A stretch of 64,000 bases of DNA from Pseudorhodoferax sp. Leaf274 (lineage in GTDB: Bacteria; Pseudomonadota; Gammaproteobacteria; Burkholderiales; Burkholderiaceae_C). The DNA lies in the NCBI RefSeq assembly GCF_001422445.1, contig NZ_LMNA01000001.1, positions 127,116 to 191,115 of the forward strand. The letters are read 5' to 3'. Positions 6,681 to 15,330 of the stretch are shown one piece after another; the stretch's first letter is position 1; the number at the start of each line of letters is the position of its first letter. Both the position numbers and the translations under genes were made by a program. The notes beneath the pieces are model-generated. The model was not told the DNA's origin. It ran no database searches and saw nothing but the letters and a program-made list of their open reading frames with translations.

Positions 6681-9600
6681 TCACCCCGGCATGGCACTGG
6701 CCAGGGTCTGCACCCTCTGGCCGAACACGTCCAGGTCGAACGGCTTGGTCAGCACCTGCATGCCGGCCGGCAGCAGGCCGTGGCTCAGGACGGCATTCTC
6801 GGCATAGCCGGTGACGAACAGCACCTTCAAGCCGGGGTTGATGACCCGCGCTGCGTCGGCAACGTGGCGGCCATTCATGCCGCCGGGCAGACCCACGTCG
6901 GTGATCAGCAACTGCACGGACGGCTCGCTGCGCAGCACCTCCAGCGCCATCTGGCCATGGCCCGCCTCCAGCACGCGGTAGCCCATGTCGTTCAGCAACT
7001 CCACCATGAGCGAGCGCACGGGAGCTTCGTCCTCGACGACGAGGACGGTCTGGCCGGCGCCATCCAGCGGCAGCGCCCCGGCTGCATTGCCGAGGTCTGC
7101 CTGCGCCGCGGCTTCGCTCTCGTGCCTGGGCAGGTAGATGCAGACCTTGGTGCCGGCGCCGACCTCCGAGTAGATGCGGGCCTGCCCGCCCGACTGCCGG
7201 GCGAAACCGTAGACCATCGACAGCCCGAGCCCGGTTCCCATGCCGATGGGCTTGGTCGTGAAGAAGGGGTCGAACGCGCGGGCGATGACCTCCGGCGACA
7301 TGCCGGCGCCGTTGTCGCTCACGCAGATGGACACGTACTGCCCGGGCAGCATCTCCTGCGCGCCGGCAGTGCGTTCGTCCAGCGCACGGTTGGCGGTCTC
7401 GATGACGAGCCGGCCGCCATCGGGCATGGCATCGCGCGCGTTGATGCACAGGTTCAGCAGCGCGTTCTCGAGCTGGCCGGGGTCGGCATGCACGGACCAT
7501 ACGCCGATGCCGGCGATGACCTCGAGCACGACCTGCGGGCCGATGGTGCGCCGGATCAGGTCTTCGAAGCCCCCCACCAGCTGGTTGACGCTGAGGACCT
7601 TGGGTTCGAGCGTCTGCTGGCGCGAGAACGCCAGCAGCCGGTGCGTGAGGGCGGCGGCACGCTTGGTGGCGGTCTGGCCGATGTCGACGTACCGCACCAG
7701 GGTCGAATCGCCGTCCAGCCGGCGCCGGAGCATCTCCAAACTCCCAGACACCGCCGCCAGAAGGTTGTTGAAGTCGTGCGCCAGGCCGCCGGTCAATTGC
7801 CCCACGGCTTCCATCTTCTGCGACTGCCGCAGCGCCGCCTCGGACTTCTGCAGTTCGGCGGTCCGCTCCTGCACCTGGCGTTCGAGCGAACCCGCCAGTT
7901 CGCGCAGTTCGCTTTCGGCCCGCCTGCGCTCGGTGGCCTGGCGGGTCCGGTGCGCCACCTCGCGGACCAGCGCCATCTCGTCGGCGGTCCAGGGGCGCGA
8001 GGTGGCATGGTTGAGGTAGAGCAGCGCGACCAGGCCGCCGTCCTCGCTGACCGGCATGTTGACCACGGACTGCGCGCTGATGGCAATCAGCGCATCCGCG
8101 TTGTCGCGCGTCCTGGGGTCCGTCCGCGCGTCCGCGAACACGACGGTCTGCCCCCGCTTCAAGTCTTCGATGTAGCTGCCGTAGTCGCGGAAGTGCAGCG
8201 TGCCCGCCAGCGAGCGGATGCCGGGCGCGTTCCAGTCGCGCTCGATCGTGATGGTCTCCGCCTGCTTGTCGACCGTTCCATAACCCGCCCGGCTCACGTC
8301 CAGCGCCTGGCCCAGGGCCTGCGCCGCCCGGTAGGCGATGTCGGCCGGGCCTTCCGCTGCACCAAACACCTCCTGGTCCAGGTGGTCGAGCAGTTCGGCA
8401 CGCCGCCGCGCCAGCATCACGTCGGTGATGTCGTGCGAGATGCCGGACATGGACACAGGCCTGCCGTCGCGGTCGCGCTCCAGGCGCCCGCTGATGCGCA
8501 CCCAGGCCATCTGCCCGTCCGGGCGGATGATCCGGTACTCGATGCCGTAGTCCTCGCCCGTGTCGATGGTGTGCGCGACCGCGTTGCGCATCCTGGCCTG
8601 GTCATCCGGGTGGACTGCGGCCAGCAGTTCAGCGTACGTGAACGGCAAGGCCGGATCACGGCCGAAATTGCCCTTGCAGTGGGCCGACGCCGACAGCGCC
8701 TGCGTGGGCAGGCACAGGTCCCACACGCCCAGGCTGGCCGCGTCCGTCGCCGCGAGCAGCCGGGCTTCGCTCTCGCGCAGCGCCGTCGTCTGCCGCACGC
8801 GCTCCACCCACCCCACCGTCCGTTGGCCCACCTCCTTGATGAAGGCGAGGTCCTGCGGCGTCCAGTCGCGCACTTCGGCGTTGTTCACGAAGAACACCGC
8901 CACCAGCCGGCCGTCTTCCACCACGGGCATGTTCACGAATGCGCGGGAGGACTTGGCCTCCAGCGCGGCGGCGGCGTGCGCGGTCCGCGCGTCTTCGCGC
9001 ACATCGCGGATGGCGATGAATTCGTTGCGCTTCAAGCCGTCGATGAACGAACCGTAGCCGCGCAGCGGCGTGGACCCTTCCAGCGTCTCGACGCCGGGCG
9101 CACACCAGTCCTTCTCCACCTCCAGCGTTTCGCGGTGGGGGTCGATGCTGCCGAAGCCGACCCGGCTCGCACCCAGCGTCGTGCCCAGCATCTCCGATGC
9201 CATCAAGCCGATCTGCGCGGCCGTCTTGCCGGCGCCAACGGCATCGGCAAGCTCCGCAAGCCTGTCGCGCTTGAACTGTGCGGCCACCCGTTCGGTGGAG
9301 TCCACGCCCGTCACGAATATTCCCTCCACCCGGCCCTCGGCATCGCGCAGGGGCTGGAAGACGAAGTCGACGAAGCGTTCGTCGACAGGGCCGCCCGGGT
9401 GGGTCTTCACTGCATAGCGGGCGCTGTCCGCCGCGTAGGCCACGCCGCTTCGGTACACGCCGTCCAGCAGGTCCAGGTAGCCCTGCTCGACCGCATCGGG
9501 CAAGGCCTGTGCGACGGTCTTGCCGATGACCTCGCGCTCTCCGACGAGCTTGAGGTAGTTCGGGTTCGCCAGCGCGATGACGTGCCCCGGTCCGCGCAAC

Positions 9601-9731
9601 ATCGCCATGAAGCCGGGCGCCTGCTCGAACAGACGCGCGAACTCGTCCGGGTCACCGGTCACGGTGTGGACGGGGCCGGTGCCATGAACGTCCGAACCGA
9701 CGCCATCGTGCAGCACGGGGCGGTCCGTCAT
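6681..9731 (-). CDS. Hybrid sensor histidine kinase (PAS-GAF-PAS-GAF-HisKA-HATPase-REC)
   Basis: A 1016-residue soluble hybrid kinase. In order: PAS (about 25-145, EQAPGFMAMLRGPGHVIALA), GAF (about 155-320), PAS with PAC (about 335-455, IEYRIIRPDGQMAWVRISGR), a second GAF similar to the first (about 465-625), HisKA with the phospho-accepting His in GGLAHDFNNLLAAV, HATPase_c with the N box NLCINARDAMPDGGRL and G boxes DNGAGMSPEV and GMGTGLGLSMV, then a receiver with VVEDEAP and the acceptor Asp in LLITDVGLPGG. There is no transmembrane segment, so it senses cytoplasmic signals. The DFNNLL H box marks the family whose own receiver or a separate regulator takes the phosphate; no output regulator is adjacent. 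I chose the ATG at 9731; the ribosome site is weak and a start 48 bases upstream is possible. Confidence 0.93.
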   Translation of the reverse strand: MTDRPVLHDGVGSDVHGTGPVHTVTGDPDEFARLFEQAPGFMAMLRGPGHVIALANPNYLKLVGEREVIGKTVAQALPDAVEQGYLDLLDGVYRSGVAYAADSARYAVKTHPGGPVDERFVDFVFQPLRDAEGRVEGIFVTGVDSTERVAAQFKRDRLAELADAVGAGKTAAQIGLMASEMLGTTLGASRVGFGSIDPHRETLEVEKDWCAPGVETLEGSTPLRGYGSFIDGLKRNEFIAIRDVREDARTAHAAAALEAKSSRAFVNMPVVEDGRLVAVFFVNNAEVRDWTPQDLAFIKEVGQRTVGWVERVRQTTALRESEARLLAATDAASLGVWDLCLPTQALSASAHCKGNFGRDPALPFTYAELLAAVHPDDQARMRNAVAHTIDTGEDYGIEYRIIRPDGQMAWVRISGRLERDRDGRPVSMSGISHDITDVMLARRRAELLDHLDQEVFGAAEGPADIAYRAAQALGQALDVSRAGYGTVDKQAETITIERDWNAPGIRSLAGTLHFRDYGSYIEDLKRGQTVVFADARTDPRTRDNADALIAISAQSVVNMPVSEDGGLVALLYLNHATSRPWTADEMALVREVAHRTRQATERRRAESELRELAGSLERQVQERTAELQKSEAALRQSQKMEAVGQLTGGLAHDFNNLLAAVSGSLEMLRRRLDGDSTLVRYVDIGQTATKRAAALTHRLLAFSRQQTLEPKVLSVNQLVGGFEDLIRRTIGPQVVLEVIAGIGVWSVHADPGQLENALLNLCINARDAMPDGGRLVIETANRALDERTAGAQEMLPGQYVSICVSDNGAGMSPEVIARAFDPFFTTKPIGMGTGLGLSMVYGFARQSGGQARIYSEVGAGTKVCIYLPRHESEAAAQADLGNAAGALPLDGAGQTVLVVEDEAPVRSLMVELLNDMGYRVLEAGHGQMALEVLRSEPSVQLLITDVGLPGGMNGRHVADAARVINPGLKVLFVTGYAENAVLSHGLLPAGMQVLTKPFDLDVFGQRVQTLASAMPG

Positions 9732-10081
9732 CGGGCATCGCCCGCAAGGCGCGTGGTCGCAGCGGCGGCGACACCGCACGCCGCATGCGTTTGCCTCTCA
9801 AGGACAACGACGTGGAAGATCAGCTGTTGCATGGCCTTGGGAAGGAATGGGCGTGCGATGCATCGCCGCCTCTCGGGGCAGTCTACCAGCGGCCCTGCCA
9901 TCCATCCGGGGGCTGGACGGTAGCGCCAGGCCGGGCCGCCCGCCCCGCGCTGCGCCTTGTCCATGCCGTTGGCTGCCATGCCATCCCAGCCCTGGAAGTC
10001 GTCCTACATACGGATACATCTGCCGGTTGAAGAATCATGACGCGCATCCCGCGCGGATTTCAACCTGGTCCAAGGACACCC
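9732..10081. other. Gene-free stretch upstream of the hybrid kinase
   Basis: About 350 bases with no supported gene. It must hold the kinase promoter on the minus strand. The segment around 10005-10025 (TACATACGGATACATC) is the only AT-richer part and could belong to the promoter of the small frame starting at 10082. I see no clear dyad or terminator. Confidence 0.35.
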
Positions 10082-10270
10082 ATGCGCGAATGGCCCTTCA
10101 AAGTGCAGCCAGCTGACAGTTCAGCTCCCGCCGGCCATCCCGGCAGCCAAGGCATCGGCAGCGCTGCGGTGGCGCCCACCCTGCCGCAGTCCCACGGGCT
10201 CGGCAACGGGGGCCGTGCCGACGCCCCTCCACAGACCTTCGACCGACCCACGCGCGCAACGTCCGGCTGA
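10082..10270 (+). CDS. Possible small hypothetical protein
   Basis: A 62-residue frame starting MREWPFKVQPADSSAPAGHP. It has a good ribosome site (AAGGA, spacing 5) and GC-rich third positions like its neighbours, but its composition (Pro, Ala, Gly, Ser) is low in complexity and predicts disorder. I recognise no family. An in-frame ATG at 10037 would add 15 residues. It converges with the dehydrogenase/PEBP gene, leaving 34 bases between stops. Confidence 0.35.
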   Translation: MREWPFKVQPADSSAPAGHPGSQGIGSAAVAPTLPQSHGLGNGGRADAPPQTFDRPTRATSG

Positions 10271-10304
10271 ACGCCCCCCGAGCCGCAGCCCGGGCATGGG
10301 CCCC

Positions 10305-12131
10305 TCACTTCAGGGGCCGCTGCTGTTGCTGGAACGTGCCCACCAGTTCGCCCTTGGCCAGCACACGGCCGCGCATCGCTGCCAGCAACTGGTCGCGCTC
10401 CGCACCGGGTGGCACATCGAGCATCGTGTCGAGCGCGAAGACCTGGAAGTGGTAGCGATGCGGCGGGTCCATGACCGGTGGCCGCGGGCCGTAGTAGCCG
10501 GGCGACCCCCGCGTCGTGGCACCTTGCACCACCCCCTCGGGCTCGGTCAGGCGCAGCTGTTCCTGCAGTCCCTCGGGCATCTGGTTCACACCCGCCGGGA
10601 TGTTCCAGGCCAGCCAGTGCACGAAGGGCGTGACGGGTCTGGCGTCCGGGTCTTCCACGATCACCACGTAGGACTTCGCACCGACCACCGGGCTCCAGCC
10701 GAGCTGAGGCGAAACACCGTCGGCATATTCGCTGTGGCGCAGCGGGATCGCCGCCAGCGGCGCGAAGCTGGACGATGTCACCTGCAGTGCGGCGGCGGCG
10801 CGTGTCTCCTCGCGGTCGCGGGCGAGCGGCACGCCGCTTCCGCGCATGGCCTGTGCGCGCATGGGTTCGGCCGGCGGCGTGCCCGCAGCAGCGGTGCTGG
10901 CGTTCCGGCCTTCATAGGCGATGCGGTAGACCACGCCATTGGCATCGTCCGCCATCAGCAAGGCACCGTCCCGGGCCACGGCCAGGCCTACCGGCCGGGC
11001 GATGTGGGTCTTGCCTGCGTCGGTCAGGAATCCCGTGACGAAGGGCTCGATCTTCTGAGGTTGGCCATCGGCAAAGCGGATGCGGACGATCTCGTAGCCC
11101 GACGCAGGGTTGCGGTTCCACGAGCCGCGCATGGCCAAGAAGGCGTCGCCCGTGTATTCGGCCGGGAACGCGCCACCGGGGTAGAACAGCATCTGCATCG
11201 GGGCGGCATGGGCCGTGTAGCCCAGCACCATCGGCGTGCTGAGGGCCAGCCACTGTGCCTTGCCGATGTCGCCCACCGGCGTGCTCTGCGGGTTCACGCC
11301 ATCGGTGCCCCAGATGTGCGGCCAGCCGTACTGCTTGCCGCGCTCGATCCTGTTCAGTTCCTCGGGCTGCACGTCGTCGCCCAGGAAGTCGATGCCATGG
11401 TCCATGCCCCACAGCGCGCCCGTGCGCGGCTCCCAGGCAAAGCCGATGGTGTTGCGCAGCCCGCTGGCGAAGATGGTCCGGCTCTTGCCGTCGGGCGAGA
11501 TGCGCAGCATGGCCGCGTTCTCGGGGTTGGATTCGTTGCAGGCATTGCAGGTCGAGCCCACGCTCAGGTAGAGCATGCCATCCGGGCCGAAGGCCATCGT
11601 GCGGTTCGGATGCTGGCCCGAGTCCGGCAGGTCGCCCAGCAGCATTTCCAGCGGCCCGAGCAGGCCGTCCGGGCGGATCGGCGCCTTGAACACTTCCTTG
11701 ACGGTGGCAAGGTAAAGATGGCCGTCGTGGATCGCCAGCCCGTGCGCGCCGGCGCGGTTGGCCACGATGACGCCCGGGCCATCGGCCCGGCCATCGCCGT
11801 CCTGGTCACGCAGCATGACCACATCGCCCTGGTCGCGGCGACTGACATAGACCGTACCGTCGGGAGCCACGGCCAGGATGCGCGCGTTCTTCAGCCCCGC
11901 TGCGAACACCGACACGCGAAAGTCGGGCGGCGCCTGCAGGGCGCGCACACGTGCTTCGGTGGCATCGACCTTGGCGGGCTTGAACACGTTGGTGCGGATC
12001 GGAACGTCCGTGCCATCACCCTGTTGGGCGAATGCTGCGACCGGGCCGAGCGCCCCCAGACCGAGCATCACGGCGCACAGGGCTCCGCGTTCGAGGGGCT
12101 TCATGAAATGGTGGACGGCAGGGTTTGTCAT
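10305..12131 (-). CDS. Secreted PQQ-type sugar (sorbosone) dehydrogenase fused to a PEBP/RKIP-like domain
   Basis: A 608-residue exported protein. After a signal peptide (MKPLERGALCAVMLGLGALG, ending near AFAQ) comes a six-bladed beta-propeller of the glucose/sorbosone dehydrogenase family: VSVFAAGLKNARILAVAPDG, NRTMAFGPDGMLYLSVGSTC with the following NACNE, RNTIGFAWEPRTG, EELNRIERGKQYGWPHIWG and RPVGLAVARDGALLMADDAN. From about residue 440 a second domain starts: LQVTSSSFAPLAAIP, SPQLGWSPVVGAKSYVVIVE followed by DPDA, PFVHWLAWNIP and GYYGPRPP, the bacterial YbhB/YbcL phosphatidylethanolamine-binding family. The propeller family uses PQQ to oxidise sugars in the periplasm. The role of the attached PEBP domain is unknown. 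I give the ATG at 12131; the ATG at 12104 equally fits the signal peptide. Confidence 0.88.
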   Translation of the reverse strand: MTNPAVHHFMKPLERGALCAVMLGLGALGPVAAFAQQGDGTDVPIRTNVFKPAKVDATEARVRALQAPPDFRVSVFAAGLKNARILAVAPDGTVYVSRRDQGDVVMLRDQDGDGRADGPGVIVANRAGAHGLAIHDGHLYLATVKEVFKAPIRPDGLLGPLEMLLGDLPDSGQHPNRTMAFGPDGMLYLSVGSTCNACNESNPENAAMLRISPDGKSRTIFASGLRNTIGFAWEPRTGALWGMDHGIDFLGDDVQPEELNRIERGKQYGWPHIWGTDGVNPQSTPVGDIGKAQWLALSTPMVLGYTAHAAPMQMLFYPGGAFPAEYTGDAFLAMRGSWNRNPASGYEIVRIRFADGQPQKIEPFVTGFLTDAGKTHIARPVGLAVARDGALLMADDANGVVYRIAYEGRNASTAAAGTPPAEPMRAQAMRGSGVPLARDREETRAAAALQVTSSSFAPLAAIPLRHSEYADGVSPQLGWSPVVGAKSYVVIVEDPDARPVTPFVHWLAWNIPAGVNQMPEGLQEQLRLTEPEGVVQGATTRGSPGYYGPRPPVMDPPHRYHFQVFALDTMLDVPPGAERDQLLAAMRGRVLAKGELVGTFQQQQRPLK

Positions 12132-12378
12132 CGTCCAAGTCTTCGGGCTGGGCGGCGCACGGACTGTCGGCGCGACGCCTTGGTCGCCGTAGGCGAGCCG
12201 GCGGCCCTCCGGGCGGCTGCACATCGACGCGGCATCCTGCGAGACAGACGGCGCCGCGTCTGACGTCCGGCGCACTGCCGCCGACCGTACAACGAACTGA
12301 CGGGTCTTCGCCGGACGAAGCATCCCCTCACCCACATCTCCGATCTTTCCGAAATACCGATCCAACAGGAGCCATCCA

Positions 12379-13485
12379 GTGAACCGCACTTCCATCGCTA
12401 CCGCCATCGTCACGCTGGGCACTGCCCTCGCACTCACCGTCGCCCATGGCGCCGAGCCAGGAGAGCCCGGCAAGGTCTCCACAGCCATTGCCAAGGCAAC
12501 CGCGGCCATCCGTGCCGACAAGGACATGAAGGCCGTGCTCGACGCCCATGCCGGCCTCAAGCCCAAGGCCATCGAGAAGATCTCGGTGGAAGAGGCGCGC
12601 AAGCAGCCCACCCCTGCCGACGCCGTGAACGTGGTGCTGCGCGCCAAGGGCATGCCGACGGCACCCGAGCAGCTGGTGCCCGGCGTCGAGAGCCGCGACA
12701 CCACGGTCAAGGGCGCGGCCGGCGACCTGCCCGCGCGCATCTACACGCCGCAAGGCGCAGGCCCATTCCCCGTCGTCGTGTACTTCCACGGGGGCGGCTG
12801 GGTCATCGCCGACAAGCAGGTCTACGACGGCGGCGCGCGCGGGATCGCCAAGCAGGCCAACGCCATCGTCGTGTCCGTGGATTACCGGCAGGCCCCCGAG
12901 AACAAGTTCCCGGCCGCATGGGACGATGCGCTGGCCGCCTACAAGTGGGTGCTGGAGAACGCAGCGTCGATCAAGGGCGACCCCAAGCAGGTGGCGCTGG
13001 CCGGCGAAAGCGCTGGCGGCAACCTGGCCGTGGCGACCGCCGTCGCCGCCCGCGATGCAGGCCTGCAGAAGCCCGCACACGTGCTGGCGGTCTACCCGGT
13101 CGCGCAGACCAGCCTGAACACCGAGTCTTACATCGAGAACGCGCTGGCCAAGCCCCTCAACCGCGCCATGGTCAAGTGGTTCGTGGGCCACCTCACGACC
13201 TCGGAGGAGCAGCTCAAGGACCCGCGCCTGAGCCTTATCGATGCGAATCTCCAGGGCCTGCCGCCGGTGACGATCATCAACGCTCGCATCGACCCGCTGC
13301 GCAGCGACGGCTCCAAGCTGGAGGATGCGCTCAAGAACGCCAACGTCCCGGTTGAGCGGCGCAGCTACGAGGGCGTCACCCACGAGTTCTTCGGCATGGC
13401 CGCGGTCGTGCAGAAGGCGAAGGATGCGCAGCAGTACGCGGGCGAGCGCCTGCGTGCGGGCTTCAACGCGCGGTCGGTCCAGTGA
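12379..13485 (+). CDS. Exported alpha/beta hydrolase, hormone-sensitive lipase family
   Basis: A 368-residue protein with a GTG start; AGGAG lies 7 bases upstream. A signal peptide (IATAIVTLGTALALTVAHGA) precedes the mature part. The HSL/family IV esterase motifs are complete: oxyanion hole YFHGGGWV, nucleophile motif GESAGG, acid in NARIDPLRSDG, and the histidine in GVTHEFFGM. Such enzymes hydrolyse short-chain esters; export suggests action in the periplasm. It is divergent from the dehydrogenase/PEBP gene across 247 bases and ends at a hairpin. Confidence 0.92.
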   Translation: MNRTSIATAIVTLGTALALTVAHGAEPGEPGKVSTAIAKATAAIRADKDMKAVLDAHAGLKPKAIEKISVEEARKQPTPADAVNVVLRAKGMPTAPEQLVPGVESRDTTVKGAAGDLPARIYTPQGAGPFPVVVYFHGGGWVIADKQVYDGGARGIAKQANAIVVSVDYRQAPENKFPAAWDDALAAYKWVLENAASIKGDPKQVALAGESAGGNLAVATAVAARDAGLQKPAHVLAVYPVAQTSLNTESYIENALAKPLNRAMVKWFVGHLTTSEEQLKDPRLSLIDANLQGLPPVTIINARIDPLRSDGSKLEDALKNANVPVERRSYEGVTHEFFGMAAVVQKAKDAQQYAGERLRAGFNARSVQ

Positions 13486-13493
13486 CAGGAACT

Positions 13494-13530
13494 GCCGGCG
13501 GCCACGGCCAGCAGCCGCCGGCTATTTATT
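13494..13530 (+). terminator. Probable terminator after the lipase-like gene
   Basis: A perfect 8-bp stem GCCGGCGG / CCGCCGGC (13494-13501 and 13515-13522) is followed by TATTTATTCTT. It begins 8 bases after the hydrolase stop and its right arm touches the stop codon of the convergent small gene, so it may serve both. Confidence 0.6.
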
Positions 13531-13782
13531 CTTCGCCTTGCTCTTCGCGGCCTTGGCCACCTGCATGTTGTCGACCAGGTTCGGGTAAGGCCGGCCTGCG
13601 GCCTTGGCATGCCGCTTGGCGGTGGCCTTCTGCGCCGGCGTCAGGTGCGTGCTCTCCTGGCCCTTGGCGGTGCGAGGGTTCTTGCGTTTCCAGGGCTCCT
13701 TGTCGGTGGCAGACGCGCGTTGCGCGCCAGCCTTGGTCGCTTGCCCGCGCGACGACGCTGCCCTGCTCTTGCTGTCCGACAT
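13522..13782 (-). CDS. Small basic hypothetical protein
   Basis: An 86-residue, lysine/arginine- and alanine-rich protein (MSDSKSRAASSRGQATKAGA at the start; HLTPAQKATAKRHAKAAGRP and YPNLVDNMQVAKAAK near the end). GGAG lies at a good distance before the ATG, and the ordered C-terminal half with NPRTAKGQESTHL resembles conserved hypothetical proteins of Burkholderiales. The charge and lack of hydrophobic segments suggest a cytoplasmic, perhaps nucleic-acid-associated protein. Function unknown. Confidence 0.8.
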   Translation of the reverse strand: MSDSKSRAASSRGQATKAGAQRASATDKEPWKRKNPRTAKGQESTHLTPAQKATAKRHAKAAGRPYPNLVDNMQVAKAAKSKAKNK

Positions 13783-13998
13783 GGTGTTCTCCGGGTGCTG
13801 GCGGAACGTTCCGCGCTACGCCAGCATGGCTTGGCACGTCGTACCCCAAGACCGGACCGCGCCGCTTGTGGCTGCGGGAGAGCGCCGACGCCACGCAGAC
13901 GCACAACCGCTCGCATGGCCGACAGGCCCTGCCTCCCGGCACCTACAGCCCCGCAGGGGGGCTTGCCGGATGCTCTGCGCATCGATTGGGAGGAAACG

Positions 13999-14100
13999 AT
14001 GCGAAAGATGATTCTGATGGCCGTGGCCGGCTTTCTGTGGAAGAAGTTCAAGGCGCACCAAGCTGCCAAGACCACCGGCGCCCGGTACCGCCGCTACTGA
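13999..14100 (+). CDS. Very small conserved-type protein (33 residues)
   Basis: The frame reads MRKMILMAVAGFLWKKFKAH and ends RYRRY. GGGAGGAA lies 5 bases before the ATG, an excellent ribosome site. A short hydrophobic stretch (MILMAVAGFLW) flanked by basic residues suggests a membrane-associated micropeptide. It sits 46 bases upstream of the exonuclease III gene, so the two may be co-transcribed. Function unknown. Confidence 0.65.
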   Translation: MRKMILMAVAGFLWKKFKAHQAAKTTGARYRRY

Positions 14101-14146
14101 CGGAGAAGAACGGCGGGCGGCCTCCGCCCTGCCCCGCGCTGGCCCG

Positions 14147-14953
14147 ATGCGTGTCGCCACCTGGAACATCAACAACGTCGTCAAGCGGCTGGACCTGCTG
14201 CTCGACTGGCTCGGCCGTTCCCAGCCGGATGTGGTGGCGCTTCAGGAGCTGAAGACGCCCACGGCCGACTTTCCGTCCGGGGCGCTGGAGGCTGCGGGCT
14301 ACCAGAGCCTCGTGGTCGGCCAGCGCGCCTGGAATGGTGTGGCGCTGCTCGCGCGCGGACACGCGCCCGTGCCTGTGCTCGCCGCGCTGCCGGGCGACCC
14401 GAAGGACAAGGATGCACGGTACCTGGAGGCCGCGATCGACGGCGTGCTCTTCGCCGGCCTGTACCTGCCCAATGGCAATCCGCAGCCGGGCCCCAAGTTC
14501 GACCACAAGCTGAGATGGATGGAACGGATGCGCCTGCGGGCCGAAGCGCTGTGGAACTCTGGCCAGCCCGTCGTGCTCATGGGCGACTGGAACGTGGTGC
14601 CCACCGATGCCGACATCTACAAGCCCGACACCTGGCGCGACAACGCGCTGTTGCAGCCCGCACCACGCCAGGCCTATGCCGCGATCCTGTCGCAGGGCTG
14701 GACCGATGCACTGCGGGCAGCGCATCCTGGCGAGACGGGCTTCACGTTCTGGGACTACCGCCGCAAGCGCTGGCCCCGCAATGCCGGCCTGCGCATCGAC
14801 CACATCCTGGTCAGCGCAGCACTCAAGGTTGTCGACGCCGGCGTGGACCGGGAAGAGCGCGGGCAGGAGGGCGCCAGCGACCATGCGCCGGTGTGGGCCG
14901 AGGTGCGCACGGCCTCACACAAGCCCAGGCGCGCGAGGCGCGCGAGGCGCTGA
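14147..14953 (+). CDS. xth: Exodeoxyribonuclease III (Xth/ExoA family)
   Basis: A 268-residue member of the endonuclease/exonuclease/phosphatase fold. It starts MRVATWNINNVVKRLDLLLD and has the catalytic set: Asn in WNINN, Glu in VVALQELKT, the Asp/Asn pair in LMGDWNVVPTDADIY, RIDHILVS, and the terminal SDHAPVWAE His. Xth removes nucleotides from 3' ends and cleaves at abasic sites in base-excision repair. Length is normal. The C-terminus ends in an Arg/Ala repeat (RRARRARR) encoded by a short GCGCGAG tandem repeat. Confidence 0.93.
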   Translation: MRVATWNINNVVKRLDLLLDWLGRSQPDVVALQELKTPTADFPSGALEAAGYQSLVVGQRAWNGVALLARGHAPVPVLAALPGDPKDKDARYLEAAIDGVLFAGLYLPNGNPQPGPKFDHKLRWMERMRLRAEALWNSGQPVVLMGDWNVVPTDADIYKPDTWRDNALLQPAPRQAYAAILSQGWTDALRAAHPGETGFTFWDYRRKRWPRNAGLRIDHILVSAALKVVDAGVDREERGQEGASDHAPVWAEVRTASHKPRRARRARR

Positions 14954-14998
14954 GCGGCCTCGCCTGCGCGGATGCGTGCCACGCAGACGTGCTGCGGA

Positions 14999-15154
14999 TC
15001 AGGCCGTCACGCCCAGCCCAACGCCGTACAACACCGCCAGCAGCACCACCGCGGCTACAGCCCCTGCGACGATGAACATGCGCTTGTTGGCAAAGCGGTT
15101 GCGGCTCGACGAGGTGGGCACCGCGCCGGTATCTGGTTGGTTGTTGGCAGGCAT
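14999..15154 (-). CDS. Small single-pass membrane protein (51 residues)
   Basis: Reading from the ATG at 15154: MPANNQPDTGAVPTSSSRNR, then FANKRMFIVAGAVAAVVLLA and VLYGVGLGVTA to a TGA at 14999. One transmembrane helix (about residues 27-49) follows a polar, Ser/Thr-rich N-terminus, giving an N-in orientation by the positive-inside rule. GGAG lies 5-6 bases upstream of the ATG. It converges with xth. I do not recognise a family. Confidence 0.7.
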   Translation of the reverse strand: MPANNQPDTGAVPTSSSRNRFANKRMFIVAGAVAAVVLLAVLYGVGLGVTA

Positions 15155-15330
15155 GGGGACTCCTTGGATGGCATGCATGTTCCCATCGAGACGCCGCCAG
15201 TGCGGTAGGACAACACTGCCACTGCTGGAGGGACGACAGCGGGTCCGGCCTCAGGCCACGCACCACCGGTCGACCGGCACCCTTGGCCGTGTCCCATCGG
15301 CAAGCCAGTGCGGGGCGCGGCCGCTGGTTG

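Noticed and set aside
5865-9923. A 1352-codon open frame on the plus strand opposite the hybrid kinase
   Set aside because: It is a shadow of the minus-strand kinase: no ribosome site, no domain, and an Arg/His/Gln-rich composition expected from antisense of GC-rich code.
10299-10318. Hairpin GGCCCCT-N6-AGGGGCC at the end of the dehydrogenase/PEBP gene
   Set aside because: It spans the stop codon and has no T tract, so I did not call a terminator.
14930-14951. Short GCGCGAG tandem repeat at the end of xth
   Set aside because: It is coding (Arg-Arg-Ala repeats) and only two to three units long.
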